A stretch of DNA of 64,000 nt from Kalmusia sp. IMI 367209 (taxonomy: Eukaryota > Ascomycota > Dothideomycetes > Pleosporales > Didymosphaeriaceae): positions 1,054,001 through 1,118,000 of the forward strand of contig JAPEUQ010000013.1 in assembly GCA_027946365.1 (NCBI GenBank). Reading direction: 5' to 3'. The notes below the pieces were generated by a model that saw nothing but the letters and a program-made list of their open reading frames with translations, was not told the origin of the DNA and searched no databases. Below, piece by piece: positions 43,219 through 53,269 of the stretch; within the stretch, counting starts at the first letter, position 1, and every line of letters starts with the position of its first letter. The translations under genes and the position numbers were made by a program.

Positions 43219-44801
43219 TCAATTTCCCTTGCCTTGATGGTATGGGTAGAGCACCGTCGTGCGATTCGCAGTACTCGTTGCCTTCAGTGTATCAGGTGCC
43301 ACACCCTCTTCCACCCACCTCACCAGCGCATCGAAAGTACCAGAAGGGTAGCCGCCCCTTCCCCCGTAGCAATGGCCCAACCCCGGAGATTCGAAGAGGC
43401 GATAGAAGTCCTGCACATTGGCATCGAGAGCAGTGACTGCATCGTAGTAATGACGCGTATTCCGAAACGGGATGATCTCGTCAGCCTGGAGGATAGTCGT
43501 TAGTACGAAGGGTTGGAGTGGAGGGTCAACTGCTATATACGCACCAGACCGTGAAATGTGATCATCTTCCCACCTGCCGCACGAAACTCGCCCAGATCCG
43601 GTGAATTGGAACCAATGATCGATTCGTACTCGCGTACGCTTGCCTTGAATACGCGCTGATAGTCTAATCGCGACATGTTCTTGACATTGAAATCAGATTT
43701 TTTTGCGACAAAAAGCCGGATCCAGTCAGTGATTAAGGAAACATCCTGTCCGATGCAGGTGCCGTTTGTCGAACAGATAGTGCCAGCAAGACTGGTGGGA
43801 CCGGTCAAGTTCGCTTCATAACCTGGCGTGTACCAGAGAAAAGAGCCATCTGTCCCCCGCGCACCGTTCCATGCTGCATCGGCAACGGTCGCCGCAGCCT
43901 TTGATATGTTTACGGTAGTGCGCGAAGAATTCCAGCTTGCAACCGCGCCGACCAGCGAGTAAGGGCTAAAGTGACATGAGTCCGGGTCGGAGATAATGCC
44001 ATCAATGAGGCCATCATTGCCATCACAGGCACTGATGGCAGCCGCAGTCAAAGTGTCCAGCTCGCAAGGGTGAGGATATTCGCCCATCTCATTCATGACC
44101 TGTTGAGGAAAGTGTGCAGCAACGGAGAACTCAGCCCAGTTGGTCGCCGGCGCGGCGGCCGCAATACCGTCGAACACATCCGTGTACCGCTGCGCGAAGA
44201 TCAGGCCCTGGCGGCCGCCCTGTGAACAGCCGCTCCAATATGAATATCTCGGAGCACGGCCGTCGAAGCTGCCAATGACGCTTTTCGAAGCCAGAACGCC
44301 ATCATGCAGCGCTACAGAAGCAAAGTTCTGAAGTGCAAACAAATCCACATTGCCAGGGCTCAGCAACGCCCAATCGGCTGGAAATTCGGAGGGAACACCG
44401 CCATCCATTGTCACTGTTGCGTAGCCCTGGGCTATAGCAGCTGACATGGAGAGGTCGGTGAATGCGTGGAGTCCAGCTATCCAGCCCCCTCCACCGACCG
44501 CTTGCAGCCGCTCATTCCACTCTGGTTGTATGGGTAGCCAGACCTGAGTAGTGACGGAGTCCCTTTGACCCGGATGAGTGTGCGTCAAGGTAATATTGCA
44601 AAAGCTCATATTGTTGGCTTGAATATCGCCATGGCCGAAATTGTAGTATCCGGGGATGAAACGAGAGTAATTTTCAACTAGGGAAGTCTGTGTCGAAGTA
44701 AATGTAGAGCCGAAGATACTTGGATAAGGAATTGCTCCGGCCGTACAGTTGTTTGCAAGTTGAGAGAGTGCCATGACGGTTTGCGGGAGGGCATTAGACA
44801 T
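43219..44801 (-). CDS. Tannase / feruloyl-esterase B family hydrolase
   Basis: Model: complement(43219..43485, 43545..44801), 507 residues; ATG at 44801. The 59-nt intron (GTGCGT...CTCCAG, phase 0) joins ITFHGL to ADEIIPFRNT. The nucleophile elbow is GCSQGG (about residue 195) within YSYWSGCSQGGRQGL; the acid is the Asp of ADEIIP and the His is in PGLGHCYGG, completing the triad of the tannase family. A Cys pair next to the triad residues (C of GCSQGG and C of GHC) matches the known CS-D-HC motif. The enzyme would release ferulic or other aromatic acids from plant wall polysaccharides. No signal peptide is seen at the N-terminus (MSNALPQTVMALSQLANNCT), which is odd for this secreted family; an upstream short exon is possible (see findings). 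Confidence 0.87.
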
Positions 44802-44913
44802 GCGGACTGAGGATGAAAGTAGAAGTAATCGTCTGCTTTAAGTATGCCATTAGATGCATTCAAAAGTGGTAAATGAATATAAAATCACCGGTATATGCGC
44901 ACTTTAGAGGACT

Positions 44914-44936
44914 AGTATCGCGTATCGTATTCGTAC
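44914..44936 (+). repeat. CGTAT-type repeat cluster, copy 1
   Basis: Short run GTATCGCGTATCGTATTCGTACG with about four CGTAT-like units. It shares CGTATCGTATTC with the larger cluster 230 bp away, in the same orientation. Confidence 0.7.
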
Positions 44937-45160
44937 GAGCAAGTTGTTTGTAGGGATTGTCGGGTTAGTCCTTGACCAGAGAGCCGTGCGCATGGTCCGC
45001 GAATCTCACCGGGAAGATCAAGAAGCTTTGAGGTAGTGCGATATGAAATACAACGGAGGAAAAAAGCACTTAAGGAGTACGCTCTGAAAGAAGCGAGGCA
45101 GTGATACGAGCGCATGGTTGAAGAGCGGAAGGAACATATGAGGGCTTTGGTGGTGGGTCT

Positions 45161-45212
45161 CGTATCGTTTCGTATCGTATTCTCGTATCGCATCCCCGTA
45201 TCGTATCGTTTC
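45161..45212 (+). repeat. CGTAT-type repeat cluster, copy 2
   Basis: Seven to eight CGTATC units separated by short TT/TTC/CATCCC spacers. It lies about 135 bp before the RTA1 start at 45346. Not seen elsewhere in the window. Confidence 0.75.
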
Positions 45213-45345
45213 CCAGACCCTACGCCCCTAACAACACAACACTGGAATCAACTCCTGAGGAATTGCGTGAAAGTATAAGTTCACGATACATTTGCGCTTA
45301 GGTGAACGCAGAGCTTTCGTTCTTTTCTACATCTTAAGCATCAAT

Positions 45346-46383
45346 ATGGGCGCACATCGGACTTATCCGCTATACCGATATGAACCTTCTCTTGCTGCAG
45401 CAGTTATCTTCTGCATTGCTTTCCTCTTTACAACAATTCTTCATACTTACCAGATGTTTGTAAAGAAGACTTGGTTCCTCATTCCCTTGGTCGTAGGCGG
45501 ATACTGTGAGTAGCTTGGCCCTCAATACGTGCTGAAATAATGTTTCTTGCCCAGTTGAATTTATCGGCTACGCCTGTCGAGTGGCCTCTGCCCGGCAACC
45601 GCGCGGGGAATACACTCTGATGCCGTTCATCATACAAAACTCTTTCATCCTCCTTGCGCCGGCTCTTTTCGCAGCTACCATATATATGACCCTGGGGCGA
45701 GTCATCAGATTGACCGATGGGGATAAATACTCGCTCGTCAGCAGTCGGAGGTTGACATGGTTTTTTTTTGCTGGGCGATATCTTCTGCTTTGTCATGCAG
45801 GGCGGCGGTAAGTGGAATGACAAGATTGCACTTCGCCTCTCTGGCACACCTGACACTTGACGTAGGTGGCAGTCTGGTCGCAATAGCCATGAAAGATGTG
45901 CATTCCTCCAAAGCAAAGACTGGTTCCAATATCGTTCTTGCTGGGCTTGTTTTACAAACCATCTGGTTTGTCTTTTTTGTTGTTAGCGCAGCATGTTTTC
46001 ACTATCGGATGCGTCAGTTCCCGAATAACTTGGTCCTTACAAGCCCAGACATTCGCTGGCAACGATATCTCGGGTGGCTGTATTTTCTCAGTGGTTTGGT
46101 GATGATCAGATCAGTGTTTCGGCTTGCTGAATATGCGCAAGGCGTCGACGGCTACTTGCAAAGCAAAGAAGCGTTGTTCTACATATTCGATTCATTACCA
46201 ATGCTGATTCTAATGGTGTGGACGAATTGGCAACATCCGGGTGAGATTGCTTTGCTGCTTAGACAGTACAACCTTAAGAATGAGGGGAGATCGGGCAAGT
46301 CAAGCATTGCGCGTGTTGTCATAGAGGTACATATACAGGTGCAAACGCTCTATTGTCCGAATGTAGGGTTATCACCGCGTTGA
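45346..46383 (+). pseudogene. Second RTA1-domain gene, frame broken at a 9-T run
   Basis: Exons 45346..45505, 45555..45807 and 45866..46383 encode an RTA1 protein of about 309 residues (MGAHRTYPLYRYEPSLAAAV, EFIGYACRVAS, FIIQNSFILLAPALFAATIY, then FRLAEYAQGVDGYL). Introns of 49 and 58 nt have good ends. In exon 2 the frame before the homopolymer at 45761-45769 (nine T) runs to a stop near the next donor, while the conserved RTA1 block GDIxxFxMQGGG is only readable one base out of frame, as GDIFCFVMQGGG. So one T too many separates the halves. It is either a sequencing/assembly error, the likeliest cause in a homopolymer, or a true frameshift that cuts the protein after about three spans. Everything else looks intact, which argues against old decay. 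Possible role, if whole: lipid export/resistance like the RTA1 gene at 19605. Confidence 0.8.
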
Positions 46384-46554
46384 AGCCTGATGGTTGTGAA
46401 ATCGTTCTTGCTGGAGATCCCTGCTTCGATGCTGCATTCATTATATTCCAGCACTTTTGAGATACTTAGCCTAGAGGCCATAATAAATTGTTGTCTGATT
46501 CGAGTTATGCATTTTCTTCGTGAAAGCTGCTGAGCCCATCCCAACACGTTTCTT

Positions 46555-47774
46555 CTACGGTGGGATCCATCCAATCTGTTGCATCGGCCATTGAATCCAA
46601 ACGTGGTATTGTGGAGATAGATTTTTGTATATACCGCCAAATAAGTGTGGAACCCACCCACTCATAGCCCATACATCGCCGATATCGTTGAGTGCCACGC
46701 AGGCATACGCGAATATCGCAAGGGCGGCTGGGTGTCGGTCTTGGACAAGCATCGTAAGCCCATCCATACAGCGCCACAACCAGATTCCGATATAATGAAA
46801 GCTCGTTTTGCACTTTCGCCCGTCACTGGAATACCGTGACGAGTACAGCGAGCGTAGGTGATCCATAGCGGCTTCCATTATGGATGAATCTTTTGTTGAT
46901 TCGGACCGGGACTGGACAAATTGGTGGAGCTGTAAAAGCTGGTCGTTTTCTGGGGACGGTATAGTAGTAGACATGTGAGCTGCTGCCGCAGCTCCAGTAC
47001 GTATCATCGGGGCTAGTGGTCCATCCATGAGGGTAGCACTGTGTGCTTCTATTAATGGCATCAAGCCCTTAAAGAGTAAGCTCCACTCTGCAGGGCCATT
47101 GTCACTAAAGAGTAGGAAATCTCCTGGCTTTGGTCCTCGGGCGAGTGAATGTCCATTGCACAATGAAGCAAAGAGGAAGATGGAATGGCAATTCTCTTCA
47201 TTGAGCTTCGGCAAGAGAGGAATGATCATACGTAGTCCAGCCTGATAGTGCTTCTCCGCGTAGTCCGCGTACAACTGCTTCTGGGTCGGTTTGAGGTGGA
47301 CAAGATGCAATGCCGAAATAGCAAGAATCATGTGAAGTACATGCTCGTTTGCAAAGGCGATGCGAGCGGCATTGATCTGCATGAATGTTTGCATCATAGG
47401 ATCATCCGAAAACGTGTGCGCTGTTGAAACCGTCCAATGGTGCATCAGTTCCGCTGTTACTGGACCCCACTCGACCGATACACCCTCTTGGGGAGCAGTC
47501 GTGGGCGGTGTTGGCGAGGATTGCATAGTAGTCGGGCTGTGTGAAATATGGAGATAGTTGCAGGGCATCGCATGCTTAATGTAATTACTACATTGTGGTT
47601 TCGTCTCATCACACTATGCCTATCAGCACGACACTCCAGGTTGGTATGCAGGAGGTGGATGTGAAATTGGGCTACACCAACCTTGATGCGTCGTTGTTTG
47701 CAATTCGCACAGCCAAGACGAGATTTTCTGTGAGCTTTGCGAGCCCCGACTCCGGTGTAATGGTGTTCAGACAT
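46555..47774 (-). CDS. Zn2Cys6 transcription factor (sterol-uptake-regulator-like) with one zinc Cys missing
   Basis: Model: complement(46555..47613, 47682..47774), 383 residues; the 68-nt intron (GTTGGT...GCATAG) splits the DNA-binding domain after CANCKQRRIK. The joined domain (about residues 22-49) reads C-x2-C-x6-C-x6-C-x2-Y-x6-C: the fifth ligand is Tyr (codon TAC, 47581-47583) where the family has Cys. The basic KQRRIK recognition helix is intact and is preceded by the usual RKAHRKSRLG arm. The rest (WGPVTAELMHHWTVSTAHTF..., HMILAISALHLVHL, CNGHSLARGP) matches the fungal domain seen in UPC2/sterol-uptake-control-like proteins. A five-Cys cluster would be expected to bind zinc poorly, so DNA binding may be weak, altered or lost. 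The remaining frame is intact. Confidence 0.85.
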
Positions 47775-48198
47775 GACGAGTCGTTTTTGGCTCCGACCAT
47801 AAAAGACAAAGACGATGACAGTGAATAGTCAGGGCGCAGGCGTCGATTCAAAGCAACATGTCGCTAGAATACGTAGGATCACGATTGACTTGCGCTTGCT
47901 ATAGTGTGGTGCGAGATTACTAAGTTTTGGTGTAGATTCAAAGAGCAATTGCGAACTGTAGAGTAGGAAGGTGCAGTGGAGCCGGAAAATGCCGTTTATC
48001 GATAAGCTCAGGTGGTTGTTACACCTCAAACAAGCGCTAGCCTCTTTAGCTATCACAATCGATATTTTGGTTCCAGACGAACTGATCATCAGAGTTACAA
48101 GGCGAAGATAACAAAGACTAGAGTGAAAACTTTCAATAGCAAAGCGCGAATGTCAAAGAGCCCAATGTTCAAGCTTTTGTTGGAGCACTCCGGGCAAT
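47775..48198. other. Intergenic region
   Basis: About 420 bp between the start of the Zn2Cys6 gene and the 3' end of the VOC gene, both on the minus strand. It holds the regulator's promoter. No gene is seen. Confidence 0.5.
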
Positions 48199-48866
48199 TC
48201 ACTCCTTGTTCGCCATCAGGCTCTCAAAGCTACATGACAGAACTTCGACTACGTTCCCCCACGGATCGCTCACGTAGGCAGCCTTCTCCTTTGGTCCTAG
48301 AGCTGTTGTTTCGCCCACTAGCTTGCCGCCCTCCTTCACTGCTCTCTCGACTGCTTCCTCCACATCTGGAGCCGTTACACATATATGGAAAAACCCGCTC
48401 CTCGCAAACTCGAACTGGGGCGCCGGCTCGTGCGGTGGGTCGACAAACTCAAACACTTCGAAGCCGACGCTGTTGCCGCAGGATAACCAAGCGACTTTGA
48501 CTCTCTGCAGCGTCGACGGGTAGATTTTGAACATGGGCTGTGAAGGTCCCATGGCACGGTCTCTTATGCTGTCGTTGCTATAGTATACATCAGCATCGAT
48601 GCAATATGTGGAGATGAATGTATGAAAGAGGAAAGTGACTCACCGGATTCTCGTGAAGCCGAAAACTTTGTTGTACCAGTCGCACGCGGCGTCGCAGTCT
48701 GCGACGCTGAGGGCGACGTGATTGAAGACGTGGTTGTGAACCTAGGCAGCGGGCTCGTCGTCAACGAACTCCGCCTACCGGCAGCATTCGCTGCGCCATT
48801 GATCTGTATGCCCGAGGGCGTCTTCAAGAAGACTCGTGCAGGAGGGAATTGACTAACAGGAGGCAT
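48199..48866 (-). CDS. Glyoxalase/VOC-superfamily protein with a 9-nt first exon
   Basis: Model: complement(48199..48562, 48644..48741, 48858..48866), 156 residues. Exon 1 is just ATG plus two codons (MPP) before a GTTAGT donor; a 116-nt intron leads to VHNHVFNHVALSVADC and DWYNKVFGF, the opening VOC strand with metal-ligand-type His. The third exon gives GPSQPMFKIYP, NSVGFEVFEFVDPP, SGFFHICVTAPDVEEAVERA and DPWGNVVEVLS, with the second His and the Glu expected of glyoxalase-like metal sites. Relatives include lactoylglutathione lyases and dioxygenases, so the reaction cannot be fixed from the sequence. The tiny first exon is the least certain part; without it no ATG precedes the conserved strand in frame. 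Confidence 0.78.
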
Positions 48867-49632
48867 GATTCTCAATTGAAATCAGAGAGAGAGAATGATG
48901 AACAATGCCTCAGAATCTTCGAGCCACGGAGCGAACTTGAAGATCTGGGGCTATTGCGCGACTTTTTGTATTGTACAAGCTATGACTGTGCTAGTGGGTG
49001 CATGGGTGGGCGATCGTGGCGCTGAGTGGTTTATGGTACGCGCATCAGGTGAGTGTAGTGTGAGTGGCTGGTCTGCGACCCGGTGCGTTTGCCGGATGGC
49101 CGAATTATTTTCGTTGCGGTGAACAATCAAGAAATGTACGCTTTCAGGTGCGTTTCGGTCACACTGCAGATATACCTTCCTTTGGACCTCGGGATTTGCT
49201 TTTCCCTCTTCCGAACACGATTGGCCGTTTGTGTGCCGATCGGGTTGGGTTTGTCTGAAGTCATGCAGCCGTGTGCTATCGGAAGCTGCCGGTAGTGGGT
49301 TCGAGGTGGCTTTTGGGGGAAATTGCATTTCCTGGTGCATGGAGAGCTGCGTCTGGAGGTTCGTTTGGGGAATTGTGGGGGTGGCGGAACGGGGAGCACA
49401 TGCACCTCGAATACTTAGACGACGCTAACTTTCGTAGATCGTGACGTGGTGAGCTGGTCAAATATGGCAAGAATGCGCGCGCCTTGTGTTTGTATCTTCA
49501 CGTGTAATAGTCTTGTGCATCTGCAGGCAACTGTCTACGATTCGACAAAGCGTTAGACAAAGCGGAGTAACCAGCACGTCATGGGACATGGACTGAAGTG
49601 CTTTGCTCTCCATTGTGCTCTTGCGCATGCTA
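48867..49632. other. Gene-free stretch
   Basis: About 770 bp between the VOC gene start and the 3' end of the next minus-strand gene. Overlapping short frames on both strands look like chance. Confidence 0.45.
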
Positions 49633-50505
49633 TCATTCTGCATCCTTGAAAAACTTCTTCTGGCCATGTGCTTTCTGTAGCCTGTAGCCGTGCGATTCAA
49701 TCTGCTTTGCGTTTTTCAACAAGTTGTGTGAGTCATTTTTGATTGCCGACCTGGCGTCTGTCTGCGGTTCCGCAGAGAACACATGAATCTGCATCCATGT
49801 TGGCGGCTCTGGTGCAGGCTCGTCCGTCGCTGCCGAGAGTCCTTTGAGAATGCGTGACTGTGCGTTCGTCCGAGCATGAAGCAGTCTAAAGCGGAGGGAC
49901 CTTTGGTATTTCTCCAGTTTGGAGACGGTCTTTGCTTGCTGAAGTGGGTCAGCCCCAACCCTAGCAAGTTTCCCCGAGAGACTTGCCTGATCAAAGAACT
50001 CATTTATCTCCTCGTCCGTTGCATCGTCGGCAGGCTCTATCTCAGAAATTGCAATATATCTTCCTAAGCCTAGGTTCTTAGCACATGAGCATGCCGACAA
50101 TCACTCATTCAACCCACCTGAATTCCCGCTTCCTCTCTGTTCAACCAGCGCATAGTACCCTACATCCGTATCCGCCATATCGTAGCATACCCCCGTGCCA
50201 GGTAACATATCACTCTTGACCCTAATTTTCTTGAACTCGGGGCCCTGTGTAAATGCCAGTTCGAGCATTGGATAGAAAGCCAGGTACGGCCGTGGGCATT
50301 CTGGTGTTGGCTTTCCATTGCCTGGTGTCTTGTCTACGTGGAACCAGCGAAAAGCATTGGGCATGCCAGAAGTTTCAATGATCTCTGCGATGTGGTCATC
50401 ATCGTACCAGTGCAGGTATTGCTCTTCATTGAGAGGATTGCCAGGAGAGGGCGTGATAGCAGCTTTCACGAAGAGGATACCGGGGCCTTTGATGGGTTTT
50501 GCCAT
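49633..50505 (-). CDS. Dimeric alpha/beta-barrel-like (EthD-type) hypothetical protein
   Basis: Model: complement(49633..50069, 50118..50505), 274 residues; ATG at 50505. The 48-nt intron (GTGGGT...CCTAG, phase 1, CTAAG branch-like) joins RGSGNSG to LGRYIAISEIEP. The N-terminal half opens with strand GILFVKAAITP, then NEEQYLHWYDDDHIAEI and NAFRWFHVD: the strand, W/H-containing helix, strand pattern of EthD/Dabb barrels. The middle has YLAFYPMLELAFTQGPEF. The second half is more helical (KTVSKLEKYQRSLRFRLLHART) and less typical. Size and opening resemble the gene at 29972, suggesting a small paralogous family in this genome. No active-site residues can be named; function unknown. Confidence 0.72.
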
Positions 50506-52659
50506 GGTAAGTGTGGCGGCTGTGGCCTGCAGTATGTTTGGGTAGGTGAAGGAGGATATTTATGGCCAAAGGAGGGATCATAGAGGTTGTAATGCGGCAC
50601 CATCTCCAGTACTTTGCTCAAGGATGAGGTTCAAAGGTGCGAAGGACGGATATGGGTTACCGAATGTCCTCTAAGGAATACGCTACCCCGCAATTCACGC
50701 GTAGCTCAACCCCTCCAACTTCTTCCTGTATTCTCTTTGTATATCGATGTGTTTACTGCATAGGCATCGCCGCCTGTCCATGATCGTATACCCAGAGAAG
50801 ACTCGCGGCCTACAAAGCGTCATAGAATGTCTATTGGTACGCGCTAGGAAGTCGCAGCCTGAGCGCACCTTCTCAGTACCGCGCACCTGCTTTTCTTTTA
50901 CGGTAATAGTAAAGATCGAGCGGAAAGGCGCTTCGCCTGTAGAGATGCATTGGGAGACCCACTTCCGCTTCGCCTGCGCCATAACGACCTGTCTTGATCG
51001 GGCATGCGGCCTCAATGAAATCAGCTACGTCTGGCCCTGTCACCTTCCGTCTTTTTCTCAAATGTTTTCCCCGAATGGCTGGGGTGACGCCATCATCGCG
51101 GGTGCACCTCCGTTGGTAGGATGAGAAGAGTAGCTGCAGTTCGCGATGAGCGTTTGTGAGACACTTGGGTCTAGCGTACCGCATTGAAACACGTAATTGT
51201 TGTGTTGGGAGCAGTGCAGCGGGAGGCGAGGCGCTGCGAGGTGACAGATAGCTGCCTATACTCGTAAGTAGATAGCAGCAGTAGACAAAAGCAGCCGCAG
51301 GGCTGGTCTGCGCAGTGGCACCTCTACAAGTACGCCGTCGATGAAGAGCAGGTATTCGCACCTCCTGGAGTAGCAGATGTGCGACAACACGCAACATGTG
51401 CCTGCGACAGCAATAACTCGTACGCGGAAGAGCAGAGCCTCTTCTTGATCTTGTCCAGCCTACATGCCCGCGCACAGCAGCGAAACAGCAGCGAAACAGC
51501 AACGAAACAGCAACGTGCAGGGCATGATAAGCCTCACGTAAATGACAGCAGCTTCTTCCTCAATGCGCCGCAACAGCAGCAACACTAATGAAAAAGGAAC
51601 CCACCTGAACGACCAGCAAAAATTAAGCCTCAGAGAACTCACAAGGAGTCCTCAAACCCAGACCAGTCCAGCGCCGTGCCATGCTGCTGATCTAGACCAG
51701 TACGAAGAATTCTTGAGCTCCTCGCACTGAAGCTAGGTAAGTATGAAGAAGAAAAAGGGTGGAGAGGAGGGCGAGGGCGCTTTATATACAAGAGAGGGGC
51801 GAGCATGGACCGCTAGCACTAGTAGGGCACGTGATCGTGAGGATGTTGGAGCCTAGAACGGGGTAAACTCGAGGTGAAGGTGAGAGATGAAAGCCACGGA
51901 AGATTCGATTAGGCTCTGCGGCACCGGGGGGACGAGATGAACCCGGAAAAGGTAACGGGACGGTGCCTGTTGGCCGTCAAGCTGGCAAGAACGTCAGGGC
52001 AAATAGAGCTCCTCTGGCGGCATGAGCGTTCCGTCTCTAGGTGAGAAAGCAATGTGCATCAGGGAATAGCTCGATCTACCCGACTTGCACGTTGCACGGC
52101 GTACAGCTGGTGCGGAGCAAGAACTAGATACTATAGTAAGCATCAACTCAGCTGCTGGGGCGCTCGAACCCACGAAACTAACATTGACAGGATGCTCATT
52201 GTCGGCGGTACATGCAAATCTCAAGCAAGCATCCTTTTGCTTGTTCGCACAGGACACACCACGTGGTAATGGGACCGTCAAGATGTATGCGCGAAAGCTG
52301 TGATGTCGTTCGAAATCCCAAACAACGCTAGCCCACCTTAGCACCTGTCATCGCATTGCATTGCGCGTTTCTCAATACTCGGCGCCCGCTCCGCCGCAAG
52401 CCAACCTTCGCCAAACGCTTGAGAGGGAGAATTATGGAGCCGAGATCAGCAGTAGACATGCCAAGGTGAGACGCGAGACTGTATCAGATGTCTTTGGTAT
52501 CCGCAGCTTCCCGATGACGCCAACGTTTGGACTGGGACGTTCATGCTTCTTACCTTTGACAACGCAATCGTTCACGACCCAACCTCGTACCTTCTTTTGG
52601 CAATTCAATCACAGCATCCACTCATTTCCCGCACCGAACACGAGCTTTGATCATTCATC
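50506..52659. other. Gene-free stretch with a minisatellite
   Basis: About 2.15 kb. Overlapping open frames on the minus strand (209 codons at 50873-51502) and on the plus strand cover a CAG/AAC-rich sequence and lack domain features. An 11-bp tandem repeat lies at 51474-51515 and a TATA-like TTTATATACA at about 51779-51788 without an obvious gene. The right end is the promoter of the gene at 52660. Confidence 0.4.
51474..51515 (+). repeat. 11-bp minisatellite ACAGCARCGAA, about 3.8 copies
   Basis: Four near-identical units, the first two with G and the last two with A at the seventh base. It sits inside overlapping open frames, which it may simply keep open since it codes Gln/Ala/Thr-rich sequence. 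Confidence 0.85.
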
Positions 52660-53269
52660 ATGTACATCAAAACCCTTCTGTGTGCGACAGCGCTGAGCGC
52701 TGGCGTCGCGAACGCAGACTTTATGGTGTACACGGAACCGCCCATCCCCACCAGCGCAATCCCAAGCTTCCCCAACTCGGCTTCTGTGCGTCACGTCCTC
52801 TCCAGCGTCTTCCTCTCCTTCCAACCACTAACATCCTGCCTAGGCCTCTGCATGGACGACGTCCGTCTACCTCAACGCCAGACTGGCTTGGAATGCCTAC
52901 ACATCTGCGCGTGGTAGCACCTACGATGCCTCCGTATCGTCCGCCGCTTCTGAAGTACGCGCCTTCGCATCCACTGCCTCCAACTATAGCATCCCTGCCG
53001 ACGTCACAGACGACAACGCTATGACGACCTTCTTTAGCGCACCCAACTGGTATAGCGCGCTGCCGACGGGTGCGAGACAATTCAAGGAAGAACAGGTGTC
53101 GGATCAGTTCAGCATCATCAGGAGCATTATTGGCGATGATGCGACTGCGGGGGCAAGCGGCGCGACGGGCACAGGGAGCCCGGGGGCGGCTGCGATGCCT
53201 ACGCCGAGAGCAGGTTTGGGAGTTGGCTTTGGGGCCATGGCCGCTGTTGCTGCAGGCGTCTTTTTGTAA
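52660..53269 (+). CDS. Small secreted, probably GPI-anchored, protein
   Basis: Model: join(52660..52785, 52844..53269), 183 residues. A signal peptide (MYIKTLLCATALSAGVANA) is followed by a short Pro/Ser region, then a helical, Ala/Ser-rich body (NARLAWNAYTSARGSTYDAS, SAASEVRAFASTASNYSIPAD). The end is Gly/Ala-rich, then hydrophobic (LGVGFGAMAAVAAGVFL) with no Lys after it, the shape of a GPI-attachment signal, with an omega site likely within the GASGATGTG stretch. The intron (58 nt, GTGCGT...GCCTAG, phase 0) is canonical. I do not recognise a named family; fungi carry many such wall-anchored proteins of unknown role. No Cys pattern typical of CFEM proteins or hydrophobins is present. Confidence 0.8.

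Larger units (their letters stand above)
44802..45345. other. Divergent intergenic region with CGTAT repeats
   Basis: About 540 bp between the esterase and the second RTA1 gene, both transcribed outwards. It contains two clusters of CGTAT/CGTATC repeats (44914-44936 and 45161-45212). Confidence 0.5.

Noticed and set aside
45761..45801. The 9-T stretch treated as a 41-nt intron (GT...CAG) in the second RTA1 gene
   Set aside because: It is shorter than other introns here and would delete the conserved GDIxxFxMQ block; a one-base indel explains the data better.
45757..46383. Continuous 208-codon frame beginning MVFFCW in the second RTA1 gene
   Set aside because: It reads through the intron 45808-45865; the start is inside the broken exon.
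35471..48866. LPMO, esterase, regulator and VOC genes as a secondary-metabolite or degradation cluster
   Set aside because: They are interleaved with HEM3, HET and RTA1 genes, lack a PKS/NRPS/terpene core and have no common signature.
50873..51502. 209-codon minus-strand frame in the 50.5-52.6 kb spacer
   Set aside because: Arg/Cys/Ala-rich, overlaps other frames on both strands and the CAG/AAC-rich repeats; no motif and no reliable start.
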